From Alnus glutinosa (Eukaryota; Streptophyta; Magnoliopsida; Fagales; Betulaceae): DNA of 64,000 nucleotides. The notes below the pieces were generated by a model, which did no database searches, was not told where the DNA came from, and was given only the letters and a program-made list of their open reading frames with translations. The position numbers and the translations under genes were made by a program. How positions within the stretch are numbered: position 1 is the first letter of the stretch; each line of letters starts with the position of its first letter. Shown here piece after piece: positions 44,898-57,103 of the stretch. The stretch spans positions 27,204,001 through 27,268,000 of the forward strand of contig NC_084896.1 in the NCBI RefSeq assembly GCF_958979055.1, in the 5' to 3' direction.

Positions 44898-46814
44898 ATG
44901 GCTGAGCAAGTCCAAGAAACATCGCCGCAAGTGGTGAACAAGAACACGAGATTGGGAGAGACTGACGTCCAAGATTGCAGTCTATGGCATCGCTTGATCT
45001 CCCGTCAAGAGTTGGAAATCGATGACCAGAAAGATGTTATTTGCTGCCTGTGCAGCCGACCATTATCGGGAAGTCCCTTCTACAAATGCTTGAAATGCAA
45101 TTTCCGCCAACATAAATCATGCATTGACCGACCACCCGGCATAGATCTTGAAATCGAAGATAAATATTGCTGGAAACGACATCACTTGATGCTCATAGCC
45201 ATAGACATCACTATTAACGTTGTTTGCTCGGGATGCAAGGAACCAATATTCGGTTTCGCCTATAAATGCTCCGTACCCGAATGCGCCTTCTTTCTCCACA
45301 AATTGTGCGGTGATGGATTGAAAGCGATTCGGCACTTTATGTGGCACCCAGATCACTTCCTTCTTCTACAGCAGCCATCAGCGGGTGATAAATATTGTTC
45401 TGTTTGCCGCAAAAATTGCAACGGGTCCTTCTTTTACCGTTGCGGCCTCTGTTCTTTCAACCTGGACGTCGTATGTGCTTTGCGCTGGAGAACCAACGCC
45501 GACTATTGCCTCAAACACAAACTTCTCCCCTTGCGGAAGGGGATACAGTTGACTTGCGAATCTTGTGGCAGGGAAGCCGAGGATGACGGCTGCATATGTA
45601 GCGAATGTCGAGTCTTGATTCATGGTAAGTGTGATCGATTTCCCCCCACCATCAACACTAATACACATGATCACTCTCTCGTTCGCACCTATTCTCTAAT
45701 TTGTCAAGTCAAAAAACAGTACAACGTGTTCTGTAAACTCTGTTATAAAAAGGTGAGAACAAAGTATGCAGCTTATTTTTGTCGGGAATGTGGTTATGTT
45801 GCCCACTTGAAATGTGCAAAAGATCAGCAAAGCTATAATGGCCAGGCCAGTAATTCTGTTGAATACCTACCTCATTTGGTTCATTTGGTCGAGGGAATCG
45901 GTCTAGCGGAAGACCAAAAGGTTGGTCCTAGGGAGATCAAGCATTTCAGTCATCCACAACATCACTTAATCCTCACAGATGAAAAGCTCATGGACGACAC
46001 GCGTTGTGAGGGGTGTATGCATATGATCATTGACGCCCCGTTTTACGGATGTGTCCAATGCAATTTTTTTCTTCATAATAGATGTGCTAAACTACCCTTA
46101 ACGATTAAACGAGGGCTATTTCATAAACATTCACTCACCCTCCTCTCTCAGGCACCATCTAAGGATGAATCGTTTTGGTGTGATACTTGTGAGCGTGATC
46201 GCCATGGCTTCACCTATATGTGTGACAAATGTGAATACAACTTAGACGTTCAATGTTGTTTAATTCCGGAAACCCTTACACATGAAGGTCACCAACACCC
46301 TCTCTTTCTTGCTGTAAGACGTTATAAAACTTGCAATGCTTGCGGTGAAAAGAGTACTGGTAGTAATATCTTTGTGTGCCAAAAATGCAACTTCAAGTTA
46401 TGTATTAGATGCGCAACTCTTCCACTTGCAGGTAAGTATCAGTGTCATACACATCTCCTACACCTCTCCTATGCAAGTGAAGATGATTCGAAAGAATATT
46501 ATTGTATGATCTGTGAAGAAGAAAGAGAGCATCCAGATTATTGGTTTTATCATTGTGTAAAATGTAAGTTTACTGCTCATACTCGATGTATTATTGGGGA
46601 GAATCCATGCATCAAGTTTGGAAAAACTTACGTAGATGAAGCTCACCAACATCCTCTCAAATTTGTTCAAAAGTCTCAGCATTCCCCTCCATGCGATGCC
46701 TGTGGCAAGTTCTTTGACGGTGTGGCTCTGGAGTGCACTCAATGCAAATTCAATATCCATCCGAGATTTTGTTGGGGGGGATATTGTTTAGAAAAATATT
46801 TTTCAGATCTGTGA
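44898..46814 (+). CDS. DC1-domain protein E, 638 aa (full-length reference copy)
   Basis: An intronless gene with the family start MAEQVQETSPQVVNKN. Ten C1-like repeats follow: about 49-75, 96-137, 150-193, 207-245, 258-306, 352-396, 410-453, 467-505, 518-564 and 584-624. Typical cores are CNFRQHKSC (68-75), CAFFLHKLC (129-137), CSFNLDVVC (185-193), CGYVAHLKC (298-306), CNFFLHNRC (388-396) and CKFTAHTRC (556-564). The tenth ends HPRF, one residue short of the usual cysteine, with a cysteine just after. It lacks signal peptide and membrane segment. C1-like domains chelate two zinc ions each; lipid binding, as in animal C1 domains, is unproven for the plant type. Among the copies only this one and A keep the tenth repeat, so C and D are probably derived truncations. 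Confidence 0.94.
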   Translation: MAEQVQETSPQVVNKNTRLGETDVQDCSLWHRLISRQELEIDDQKDVICCLCSRPLSGSPFYKCLKCNFRQHKSCIDRPPGIDLEIEDKYCWKRHHLMLIAIDITINVVCSGCKEPIFGFAYKCSVPECAFFLHKLCGDGLKAIRHFMWHPDHFLLLQQPSAGDKYCSVCRKNCNGSFFYRCGLCSFNLDVVCALRWRTNADYCLKHKLLPLRKGIQLTCESCGREAEDDGCICSECRVLIHGKCDRFPPTINTNTHDHSLVRTYSLICQVKKQYNVFCKLCYKKVRTKYAAYFCRECGYVAHLKCAKDQQSYNGQASNSVEYLPHLVHLVEGIGLAEDQKVGPREIKHFSHPQHHLILTDEKLMDDTRCEGCMHMIIDAPFYGCVQCNFFLHNRCAKLPLTIKRGLFHKHSLTLLSQAPSKDESFWCDTCERDRHGFTYMCDKCEYNLDVQCCLIPETLTHEGHQHPLFLAVRRYKTCNACGEKSTGSNIFVCQKCNFKLCIRCATLPLAGKYQCHTHLLHLSYASEDDSKEYYCMICEEEREHPDYWFYHCVKCKFTAHTRCIIGENPCIKFGKTYVDEAHQHPLKFVQKSQHSPPCDACGKFFDGVALECTQCKFNIHPRFCWGGYCLEKYFSDL

Positions 46815-47135
46815 CGATGTGGCTCTAAGAAAATTATTTTTCTTAGCTTAATTAGTCAAGTATATTTTCACGTGTTTGAAAGATCGAGAGACCTCTAGAA
46901 CCTCAGTCTATATAATCTTGTGTATATTTGTATTTGTTTGTATGTCTACCTTCCAACGTTAATAGAAAAAAAACTTGCTTCACATCTTTCCAGCATTCCC
47001 GTCATGTTGTTTTGGCTTGTGCTTTATTCTCAATCTTAAATTTACAACTCGACCATCATTGACATACTTCTATAAGGTCCTTTCAAATAACATCGATCAT
47101 GATCATCATCTGGTGATGAGTAAATATGTGGTTTG
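46815..47135 (+). other. 3' flank / UTR block of gene E
   Basis: Matches 753-1070 and 17536-17870. Confidence 0.5.
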
Positions 47136-50039
47136 CAATTCCTAGATTGGTGGTATTGGGCAAATACTTACAATTTCAGCAACATATATATTGGTAAACT
47201 GACAAACTAAACTGATCGATCACATAAGCTGTCTAAGCAAAACAAGGAGATCATAGTTGTTGAAACATATTATCCATCTACTACTCAAAATTTTAGATTT
47301 ATAGGTGAAGATCAAAGAAAATTATTTGTTCGTTATATATGACTTTTCTTTTTTAGCTTGTTTCCTTTAACAGTTTTTGTTATTGTTTAAGCTTTTGTTT
47401 TTGTTTTTTTTTTAAAAAAATTATCAGAGATCAAGCCTGTATACAATCCTTGGAAAAGGCAAAACCAACTTCATTACATCCTTGATTCGAACGCATAAAA
47501 TCAACATAAAAAGAAATAAAATAAAATAAAATAAAAAACCTTAATTTAAAGGCTAATGGAGTCTATTTTATATGTATCGGACACAAGATGTTTAATTTTG
47601 TACCGATACGGATTGGGTAAATTGTCGCCGTTGTGTTAGACCAAAAAGGACTTTAAAAAAAAAAAACAGGAAAACTAGCTATATTGAGTTACATATTGAA
47701 ACGGATCCTCTCTGGTTGAAACCAACCGAAGAGGAATCGATCATTTATAAGTAGAGGGCAAAATTATATTTTTACATTTTATTTGACAATTTTGTCATTC
47801 ACTTATAAAGGACCGGCTCCTTTCCCGTTGGTTTTAACCGGAGAGGATCCAAATCCTTATGTACCAAGAGGTAGTTTCATTTTTCTTTTGTCAGAGTTTT
47901 CTTTCATTTCTTTTTTTTTTTTTTGTCAAAAGTTAGAGGTAGAGTGTTTTTTATTTTATTGGAAAAACTTCACTTATTACTCTTGATATTTTATCACTTT
48001 TACAATCATACCCTTAAACGTTAAAAAGTGTCAATCCACTGAAGATTTGCATGACGTAATACTGATGTGGACTTCAACTATAGGGGAAATTGTAACCGTC
48101 TAGAGTAACTTGTTCCAAACACTATCTTGACAAAATACAAGTCGGTGTGTGTTTAATTGGTAAATAGTTTTGAGAGGAGAAATAAGAGAAATACTACACT
48201 TTTCAAAACAATTCTCCTAAATTTGCCCAAATAATGTAAGAGTGAGACACACCATTTAAAAAGCTAGTTTAGGAGATAAATTTTGAGATAAAATCTACCA
48301 TGGGTCTCAGTCCAGCAATCTCGATCCAATAAACTAGTAGTACGTATAAATCCCAAGATCTCTCAATTCTGATACTCCAACTCATATTTTCTCTCTCCCA
48401 CTATATGAAACATGCCATATCTTTAGGAAGAGCAATTACAGAAAACATAAAGCAGAGCATATGAACAAGTCAACGAAGACCATGTTCTCCCTAAAACCCT
48501 ACCTTATTTCATAAATGCACTCCAAACATCATGCTAACTTAAGCATAAGAATATCTTTGATTCCTTCAGAGACCGGCAGACCAGACGATGATTTCTTCTA
48601 TTTTTCAGGTAGCCTATTGCTGGTTTAGTCGTATGAAAAATTGCATCGACAAATAAAATCCTTGTGTATTTTTTTTCGTCAATTTTTTACATGTCTTGTA
48701 TAAATTTGGAACTGTTTCTTCTATATATATTATTTGCTTTCTTTCTTCTTAATCTTCATCTTACAACTTGACCATCATGGGCATCAATGACTTCTATGGG
48801 GTCCTTAAAATAACATCATTTCGTGATGAAGTGGCGGGTGAGTGAATATGTGGTTTGAAATTCCTAGCTTGATGAACATAAAACATCATCGTGACTGGTC
48901 AGGATCATCCTAGTGTTACAAAATTGTGAAACTTGGATAGACATCCTAATGTATATTATTAAATTGAGATTAAAAAATATTTCAGAATGAAAGACAAAAG
49001 TGTTAATTACAAGATGAAATTCATAACAACAAGATTAAAAGAAAAACAGATAGAATATAAAAATAACAACGTTACAAATAATTATAAAATTAATTTAAAA
49101 ATGATCACAATTAGAATAGGAGAACCAACTATAAAGAAAAGATAGGGCCTTTTCAGAACTATATCCCTAATAAAAAAGATATTCTTGTAATAGGTCATGT
49201 TCCTGGCAGGAATATAGTGAAATCACCTTTCCCATTCTTAATTTCCAGACCCAGCTACTAAGAAGGATGTTCAATTCTTACCCATCACATCCTAAGACTA
49301 TCGACAACTTGATGAATTTGCCCAATATACCCCCTTGGTAAACTGATCACATAAGCTGTCTAAGCAAAACAAGGAGATAATAGTAGTTGAAACAAATGAT
49401 CATACTACTCATTTTTTTTAGATTTATAGCTGAAGATCAAAGAAAATGATTAGTTGGTTATATTATATGCCTTTTCTTTTTTAGTTTAACCTTTTTTTCT
49501 TCCAAATCTTTACACAATCCTTGGAATAGGCAAAACCAACGTAAAGTAGAAAAGAGGAGGAAAAAAACTTAATTAAAGTGGTATGAGCTTTCATAGCAAC
49601 TTCTTTAAAGGGGTTTGTTCCTAAGTTTTTAAAAAAATTTCAAGAAAGTTACAAAAACTCATCCACAGCTATTTTTCTAAAATTTTCGTTTCTTTAAGAA
49701 GTGAATAATACTTCATAATGCATTGGAAAACACTAAAAGCATTCATAGCAACTTCTTTATAAGGGTCATGTTCCCTAAATTTTAGAAAATTTTTAAGAAA
49801 ATCATAAAAACCATCCCGCAGCTTTCCTAAAAATTTTTGTTCCCTGAAAAATGAACATGCTTCCCAATACCTTGAAAGATTGGGAAGCACTATTCATTTC
49901 CCAACGATTATTATAATCATAATAAAAAGTAATCTTTATCCTCTCACATCCTTCCAACCGCCTTCATCTCCTTTCTTCTTCTTCGTTTCTTTTTCTTCCT
50001 CTAAAGCCACATGACAGTTTCTTCTTCTTCTTCACGAGA
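47136..50039. repeat. Spacer with shared blocks: MITE, S block, LTR-like remnant
   Basis: Positions 47250-48300 pair with parts of 54530-56380, and 48295-49560 with 56380-58500. The kinase exon and U6 gene are missing from this block; after 49560 the sequence passes into the SCPL relic. No gene. Confidence 0.5.
47703..47850. mobile_element. MITE-like inverted repeat GGATCCTCTCTGG, copy 1
   Basis: Arms ggatcctctctggttgaaac and its counterpart ttaaccggagaggatcc enclose an AT-rich centre. It recurs at 55787-55935. No target duplication is visible. Confidence 0.65.
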
Positions 50040-50276
50040 TTGATGAATAAGGAAGCCCGGTTACTGGAAAACGAATCAGGAGTTCTCTCTGTGTCGCCTA
50101 AACTGAAATGCGAGCTACACATGACTCGTACCCCTCTATTTTACTATTTCATCAAGTCTGAGGGGTACCCCATGGACGACCCAGTTTTGCTCTGGTATAG
50201 TGGCGGCCATGGTTGCTCTACTTTCAAAGGTCTTATTGATGAAAATGGTACTATTTCCATTCATGATGCTAATTAA
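50040..50276 (+). pseudogene. Serine carboxypeptidase-like (SCPL) exon relic, copy 1
   Basis: An isolated frame with TPLFYYFIKSEG, DDPVLLWYSGGHGCSTFKGL and a following DENGT. Plant SCPL proteins have LFYYF.ESE.NP..DPL.LWL.GGPGCS at this point, the oxyanion-hole region near the N-terminus. Here P is replaced by H in GGPGCS. No signal peptide precedes it, and the catalytic Ser, Asp and His regions are absent, so it is a fragment of one exon region. Active SCPL proteins are vacuolar or secreted peptidases or acyltransferases. Confidence 0.72.
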
Positions 50277-51369
50277 ACTCAAAAATATGTTTGAGAGAGT
50301 GAGAGGATGACGATATGCCCACGACGGCACCACCAGGCCCACCCCTTTCGTCCTTTCAAAGAAATCCTCCGGCAAATATCCTTGAGTTTCATCGTAGCCA
50401 TGGCCCCTGGAGAAGTAAGTGAGCTGAGAAGACGAGAGAAGAAAAGAAACTAATAAAAAAAGAAAAAGCATAAATTAATATTTCAATGATATAGGAAAAA
50501 GTGAAGAAAATTACTTTGAAATTTTTTTTAATGGGAAGTAAAAAGTGCTTTTCATTCCTATACATTGGAAAAATTGGTGGAAAAGAAAGAGAAATTGCTA
50601 TAAATGCTTTTCATTTTTTATTTTTTTATCTAAATAACATCTTTAATGAAATAAAAAAGAAGAAACCTTATTTTAGAAAAAGAAACACCAATAAAAAGGT
50701 GTCAATCCACTGAAAAATTGCATGACGTAATACTGATGGGAACTTCAACTATAGGATATTGTAATAGTCCAGAGTAACTTGTTTCATCTGGCAAAATACA
50801 AGTCTGAGTGTGTTTAATTGGTAAATAGCTTTTTATTTTTATTTTTTAAGAATTGGTAAATAGTTTTGAGAGGAGAAATAAGAGAAATGTTATATTTTTC
50901 AAAAAGGTTCTCTCAAATTTGCATTCTAAATGGTATGTTATAATCTTATGTAATTTATTATTTTAAAAATTGTGTCATTATCTCATAGGATTGTGACACA
51001 TCATTTTAGAAACAAGTTTAAAAGATAAATTTTGAAAAACATAGCATTTTTCGAGAAAAAATGAAGAAATTGATTAACGTGATATAAAGTATAAAGAAAT
51101 TTTGTGTTTTTTTTTTTAAAAAAAGTGGAGAGTTCATATATTAAGATATTTTTAAATTATCTGATAAAATTTGAGAAAATTTAAGTAATCGATTATGAAA
51201 AACTACTTATAAATTTTACCAAACCGAAATAAAATTAAGTTGTACAATAATTCATATAATCAAGTAAATTTTATAGTATAATCTCACATACTATAAATTC
51301 TCGAATATTTGGAGGAATCCTCTTATCCTCGTCCAAAGTTGTCTTTTTTTTTTTTTTTTTTTCCCAATA
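50277..51369. repeat. Spacer with S block, copy before F
   Basis: From about 50700 the sequence recurs at 60395-60510 and 61378-62450 and at 21740-22210. No gene. Confidence 0.5.
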
Positions 51370-51556
51370 CAGCTGGCGCCAACGGAAACTTGGTGCAGTA
51401 TTTGATGGCGTGAAGCTTTCCGTAAAGGTTTTGAAAGTTTGGCTATCCTCGTGCAGACAAAAAAACAGCTGGCAGCCTGGCACGCACCACTTCGTACCAT
51501 ATTTCATTGGTTTTGAGGTTTGTCTATCCTAGCTCGTGCAGAACAAAAATTCAGCC
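51370..51556 (+). promoter_or_regulatory. Promoter-like leader of stub F
   Basis: Carries cagctggcgcc, the array-wide ggtgcagtatttgatggcgt, and aacaaaaattcagccATGG. Nearly identical to the leader of H (62525-62709). Confidence 0.45.
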
Positions 51557-51760
51557 ATGGCTGAGCAAATCCAAGAAACATCGCCACAAGTGTTGAACAA
51601 GAACAAGAGATTGGGAGAGACGGACGTCCAAGATTGCAGTCTATCGCATCGCTTGATCTTCCTCCAAGAGCCGGAAATTGACGACCAGAAAGATGTTCTT
51701 TGCTGGCTGTCCAACGAACCAGCGTCGGGAAGTCCCGCCTACAAATGCTTAAAAAGTTAA
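51557..51760 (+). pseudogene. DC1-domain stub F (67 codons)
   Basis: Begins MAEQIQETSPQVLNKNKRLG and reaches SPAYKCLKS, then stops because of a small insertion after tgcttaaaa. The first zinc-ligand pair is also damaged (CWLSNE for CWLCNE). The DNA continues for about 130 bp in step with H, after which neither matches the DC1 family. A remnant. Confidence 0.88.
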
Positions 51761-52399
51761 AATGCAACTTCTCAGTTCACAGTTCACACACTGATGATGA
51801 CTCATCTCGTTGGAAGAGCCATCTTTTACGCTTTTGAAGTACCATCTTCTTCTTTTCGCCAACCGTTCTCTCAGCCACATCTTCTTGCCAACCGAAGCCT
51901 GATTCATTTTGAAATTATTTGACAGAATTTTATATATATACTACGATCACAAAAACAGAATTTTATTCACCATTACAACAACCCACGTACAAATTCTTAC
52001 AAAGCAAACCAGAAACTTTTTTTTAGATGAATTAAAAAAAAGAACAGAAACTTCGATTCGATAACAAGTTAACAACAAACAGAGTACAGTTGCTTGAGTG
52101 TGAATATATATAGCACAGTATAGAAGAACTACAAGTACTGCTCATCTCTAACAACAGTGTCGCTGTATGTAGTATTAAAATTTCACCATTTATTTGATGG
52201 CGTGAAGCTTTCGGTAAAGGTTTTTGAGGTTTGGCAAACCTCAAAACACAGCTGTTTTGTTTCTATCAAATTCAAATAAAAATCCTAATCGGTTAAGGGA
52301 TTGATACATGGGGCTTATACATGCAAATCTCTTAATATACTTAATATACATTTGTTGTAATTTTAGCATTTTTCATCAGTTAAACGGGACCCATATCTC
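51761..52399. repeat. F tail and R block, copy 2
   Basis: The R block (about 51930-52260) matches 33970-34300 and 63090-63430. No gene. Confidence 0.6.
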
Positions 52400-53105
52400 A
52401 ATCGACAATCGTGAAGTGATGCGCGTACACGTCAGAGTTTAGTAGCCGTTGCTCGGGGGCCATGACTGGCGAGTCAGAAATGAAAGCGACAAATTACTCG
52501 TCGCGCTATCAGCAGCGTGTATCTAAAAGAGGAAAAGGCCCACGCGATTTCTCAGAAAGAAAAGTGTTTAGTTTACTATTATTTTACCTAATCAGGCAAG
52601 AATATCATGATTAATTATACAAACATCATTTGGAGTAATCTTCTGCACATTTTTCACTGCCCATTTTTGAAGGGTATTGATGTGTATTTAGCTTCTGCAC
52701 ATTTTTCCTTTTTAATTTTTGTAAGTAATCTTCTGGAATCTGGCTATGCGTAATTGTAATGATAAAATAAATCTGATTTCCTTGCTACGTGGATTTCATA
52801 GCGGCATCAAGGCTATTTATTGGTGGGGCGGCTGTCGGCAACCGACCTAGCGAATCTGATCGATTCGCGTGCAGACCACGGATGACTTTTTTTCTTTTCT
52901 TTTTTTAATTTTTAATTTTTATAAATATAAGTCAGATTACAACAAAAGAGAAAAAAATATATGACAGTTTTTGTGCAGAACAAAAACAGCTGGCATGCAC
53001 TACTTAATTCGTAGAATATTTCATAGTGCGTGAACACACTCTCTCTTTCTCTATCTCTCTTTCTCTCCAGCAGTTCAACTATTCATTAACAACAAAAATT
53101 CAGCC
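52400..53105 (+). promoter_or_regulatory. Promoter and leader of pseudogene G
   Basis: Matches 34979-35449, but carries about 190 bp more (about 52610-52800), and lacks the solo LTR found before D. The last 180 bp, including the CT-rich leader, are almost identical to D. Confidence 0.55.
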
Positions 53106-54504
53106 ATGGCTGAGCAAGTCCAAGAAACATCGCTACAAGTGGTGAACAAGAATACGAGATTGGGAGAGACGGACGTCCAAGATTGCAGGCTATGGCATCA
53201 CTTGATCTTCTGCCAAGAGATCGAAAACGATGACCAGAAACAAGCTCTTTGCTGGCTGTGCAACGAACCAGCATCGGGAAGTCCCGCCTACAAATGCTTG
53301 AAATGCAACTTCCGCCAACATAAATCATGCATTGACAGACCACACGGCGTAGATCTTGAAATCGAACATAAATATTGGTGGAAACGACATCACTTGATGT
53401 TCATAGCCATAGACATCACAATTCACGTTGTTTGCTCAGGATGCAAGGAACCAGTATTCGGTCCCGCGTATAAATGCTCCATACCCGAATGCGCCTTCCT
53501 TCTCCACAAATCGTGCGGCGAACTATCCAACGCGATCCAGCACCCTATCCACCCAGACCACACCCTTCTTCTCCAAGAGCCATCAGCGGGTGATGACTGT
53601 TCTCTTTGCCACAAAAATTGCAGCGGGTCCTTCTTTTACCGTTGCCGCCTCTGTTCTTTCAACCTCGACGTCGTATGTGCTTCGCGCTGGAGAACCAACG
53701 CCGACGATTGCCTCAAACACGCACTTGTCCCCTTGCGGAAGGGGATACAGTTCACTTGCGAATCTTGTGGCGAGAAAGCCATGGATGGCGGCTACATGTG
53801 TAGCGAATGTCGAGTCTTGATTCATGGTAAGTGTGATCTATTTCCACACACCATCAACACTAAGACACATGATCACTCTCTCGTTCGCACCTATTCTCTA
53901 GTTTGTCAAGTCGAGAAACAGGACAACGTGTTCTGTAAACTGTGTTATAAAAAGGTGAAAACAAAGTATGCAGCTTACTTTTGCCGGGATTGTGGCTATG
54001 TTGCACATTTGGAATGTGCAAAACAGCACCAAAGCTCTAGTGGAGCCAGTAATTCCGTTGACTACTTAACTCATTTGGTTCATTTGGTTGAGGGAATCAG
54101 TCTAGTGGAAGACCAAAAGGTTAGTCTTCAGGAGATCAATCATTTCAGTCATCCACAACATAACTTAATCCTCGGCGATGAAAAGCTCTTAGACGACATG
54201 CGTTGTGAGGGGGTGCATGCATATGATCTTTGACGCCCCGTTTTATGTATGTGTCCGATGCAATTTCTTTCTTCATAATAGATGTGCTAAACTACCCTTA
54301 AAGATTAAGCGAGGGCTATTCCATGAACATTCACTCACCCTGGCCTCCTCTCTCAGGCACCATACAAGGGTGGATTGTTATGGTGTAATGCTTGTAATCG
54401 TGGTCGGCATGGCATCACCAATATATGTGATGAATGTGAATGGTACAACTTAGACATTTAATGCTGTTTAATTCCGGAAACCCTTAAACATGAAGATCAC
54501 CAAC
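53106..54504 (+). pseudogene. DC1-domain pseudogene G
   Basis: Open for 375 codons and nearly identical to D, then broken: a run of five G (tgtgagggggtgcatg) where other copies have four or a different base shifts the frame inside repeat 6, giving a stop at 54231-54233. A second lesion, about 4 extra bases near 54340 (caccctggcctcc), shifts it again, and an in-frame TAA follows in the seventh repeat. The gene then ends abruptly at about 54504 in the middle of repeat 8, where unrelated spacer begins. A truncated protein of about five repeats could still be made. Confidence 0.9.
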
Positions 54505-54957
54505 TTACTTGCAATTCCTAGACCGGTGGTATTAATTGGGCAAATACTTACAATTTCAGCAACATATTGGTAAACTGACAAACTAAGCTGATCACATAAG
54601 ATGTCTAAGCAAAACAAGGAGATCGTAGTTGTTGAAACATATTATCGATCTACTACTCAAAATTTTAGATTTATAGGTGAAGATCAAAGAAAATTATTTG
54701 TTCGTTATATATGCCTTTTCTTTTTTAGCTTGTTTCCTTTCACAGTTTAATAGGAGTGTTATTGTTTAAGCTTTTTTTAAAAAAAATAAAAAATAAAAAT
54801 TATCAGAGATCAAGCCTGTATACAATCCTTGGCAAAGGCAAAACTAATTTCATTACATTCTTGATTCGGACGCATCAAATCAACATAAAATAAAAATAGA
54901 AAACCCTTAATTTAAAGGCTAATGGAGTCTATTTTATATGTATAAGACACAAGATAT
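54505..54957. repeat. Spacer behind G
   Basis: Matches 47140-47590 (landmark ggtgaagatcaaagaaaatt). No gene. Confidence 0.5.
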
Positions 54958-54960
54958 TTA

Positions 54961-55663
54961 TGCTCCGTTTGTTTCGACGTAAAATGATTTCGACGAAATT
55001 ATTTTCAGAAAAAATAATTTTCTTGAAAATATTTTTCGGTGTTTGGTTCGCACGAAAAAATTACGAAATGAAAAAATCAGAGTTTGGCAAATGTCGCCAG
55101 AATCCGGCAACGTCCGGTCGCCGTCGCCGGATTCCGGCGAAAAATTAACCGGATTTCGGCCGTAATCTTTCGGATCCGGTCATGTCCGGCCGGATCCCGG
55201 CCATTTTGGCCAGATCCGGCCGGATCAATGGCCGGATCCAGGCCGTTTTGGCCAGATCCGGCTGGCTTGGCCGGAAACCGGTAAATTCCGGCCGGAATTT
55301 GGTCATCCCGTGGCCGGATTCCGGCGCCGGCACATTTCCAGCAACCGGATGTTCTCGGACTCCGGCGCCGACTGGATTCCGACGACCGGATGTTGTCGGA
55401 CTCCGACACCGACCGAATTCCGACGACCGATAATTGTTAAATTCTGACGATCGGATATCAAACATGCGTGTAAGGACGAAGAGTTTCATTTCGGAAAACG
55501 ATTTACAGTTTTAAAAATCGTAAATCGTTTTTCGAAAATTAAAGAAGCTTTTATGGTCAAACCGAAAATAATTTTCGTTGACCATTATTTTCGCCCCTAT
55601 CAAATACCGGAAAATGCCGAAATCGTTTTCCAAAAATCATTTTACGCCGAAACAAACGGAGCA
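54961..55663. mobile_element. PIF/Harbinger-like element, 703 bp, TTA duplication
   Basis: Inverted ends TGCTCCGTTTGTTTCGACGT and, at the right, CGCCGAAACAAACGGAGCA. TTA stands on both sides (54958-54960, 55664-55666), the usual PIF/Harbinger target. The paralogous site near 47590 is uninterrupted. The interior is GC-rich (repeated ggccggatccgg) and has no transposase; arginine-rich open frames in it are by-products. Confidence 0.8.
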
Positions 55664-55786
55664 TTAATTTTGTACCCATATGGATTGGGTAAATTGTTGC
55701 CGTTGTATTAGATCAAAAAATACTTCTCAGTCAGACAAATCTAAAAATAACAGGAAAACTAACTATAATGAGTTATATACTGGAAC

Positions 55787-55935
55787 AGATCCTCTCTAAT
55801 TAAAACTAGCTGAAGAGGGAGTCGATCCTTTATAAGTAGAGGGCAAAATTATCTTTTTACGTTTTATTTAACAATTTTGTCATTCACTTATAAAGGATCG
55901 GCTCTTCTCCCGTTGGTTTCAACCAGAGAGGATCC
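55787..55935. mobile_element. MITE-like inverted repeat GGATCCTCTCTGG, copy 2
   Basis: Counterpart of 47703-47850, in the same block context; duplicated with the block rather than inserted twice. Confidence 0.6.
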
Positions 55936-56984
55936 AAATCTTTATATACCAAGAGGTAGTTTCATTTTTCTTTTGTCGGAGTTTTATTTATTTATTTATT
56001 TATTTTTTTGGCAAAAGTTACAGGTATAGTGTCTTTTATTTTATTAGAAAAACTTCACTTCCTCTGATTTTTCATCACTTTTGTAATTATACTCTTAAAC
56101 GTTAAGTGTCAATGCACCGAAGAATTGTGTGACATAATGCTGATGTGGATTTCAACTATAGGGAAAATTGTAACAGTGCAGAGTAACTTGTTTCAAATGC
56201 TTTCTTGATAAAATACAAGTCCGTGTGTGTTTAATTGGTAAATAGTTTTGAGAGGAGAAATAAGAGAAGTGTTACACTTTTAAAAAAAATTCTTTCAAAT
56301 TTACTTCCAAAATGATGTAAGATTGTGATATATCATTTGAGAAGGAAGTTTGGGAGATAAATTTTGAGTTAAAATCTACGATGGGTCTCAGTCTAGCAAT
56401 CTCGATCCAATAAACTAATAGTACATATTCCAAGGTCTCTTAATTCTAAGGGGAATGCTAGGCTTACAAAATATTTTACCCAAAAAACTCTTCCAAAGTG
56501 ATGTGGCACCACATGATTGAGTTTTTCAAAATTTGAATTCATCTCCTTGTCAATCATGTTGGGCCACATCACTTTGGAAGAGTTTTTTTGGTAAAATATT
56601 TTGTAAGCCTAGCATTCCTCTAATTCTAATACTCAAACTCAGATTTTCTCTCTCCCACTGAATGAAACATGCCAAATCTTTAGGAAGAGCAATTACAGAC
56701 AACATAAAATAGATCATATGACAAAGTCAACGAAGACCGTGGTCTCCCAAAAATCCTACCTTATTTTATAAATACACTTCGTTGACTCTAAATATTATGC
56801 TAACTTCAGCATTAGAGTTTCTCCGATCCTTTTGATAACCGGCGGATTAAATGATAATTTTCTCTATTTTTCAAGTAGCCCATTGCTGGTTCAACCGTAA
56901 GAAAAATTGCATCGACAAATAAAATCCTTGTGTATTTTTTTTCTTCAATTTTTTACATGTCTTGTATAAATTTGGAACTGTTTC

Positions 56985-57020
<36 letters not shown>

Positions 57021-57094
57021 TGCTTTCTTTCTTCTTAATCTTAATCCTACATCGTGCCCATCATGGGCATTAATAATGATTTCTATAGGGTCCT
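55936..57094. repeat. S block and LTR-like remnant, copy G
   Basis: Pairs with 47860-48800. It holds the MITE at 56450-56620 and an AT microsatellite at about 56987-57016. No gene. Confidence 0.45.
56450..56620. mobile_element. MITE GGGGAATGCTAGG, 171 bp, perfect 9-bp duplication
   Basis: Ends GGGGAATGCTAGGCTTAC and GTAAGCCTAGCATTCCTC; flanked by TAATTCTAA on both sides (56441-56449, 56621-56629). The paralogous site near 48365 has no insert. Confidence 0.88.
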
Positions 57095-57103
57095 TAAAAT
57101 AAC

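Noticed and set aside
55077-55489. Arginine-rich open frames in the PIF/Harbinger-like element
   Set aside because: By-products of repeated ccggatccgg; overlapping in several frames.
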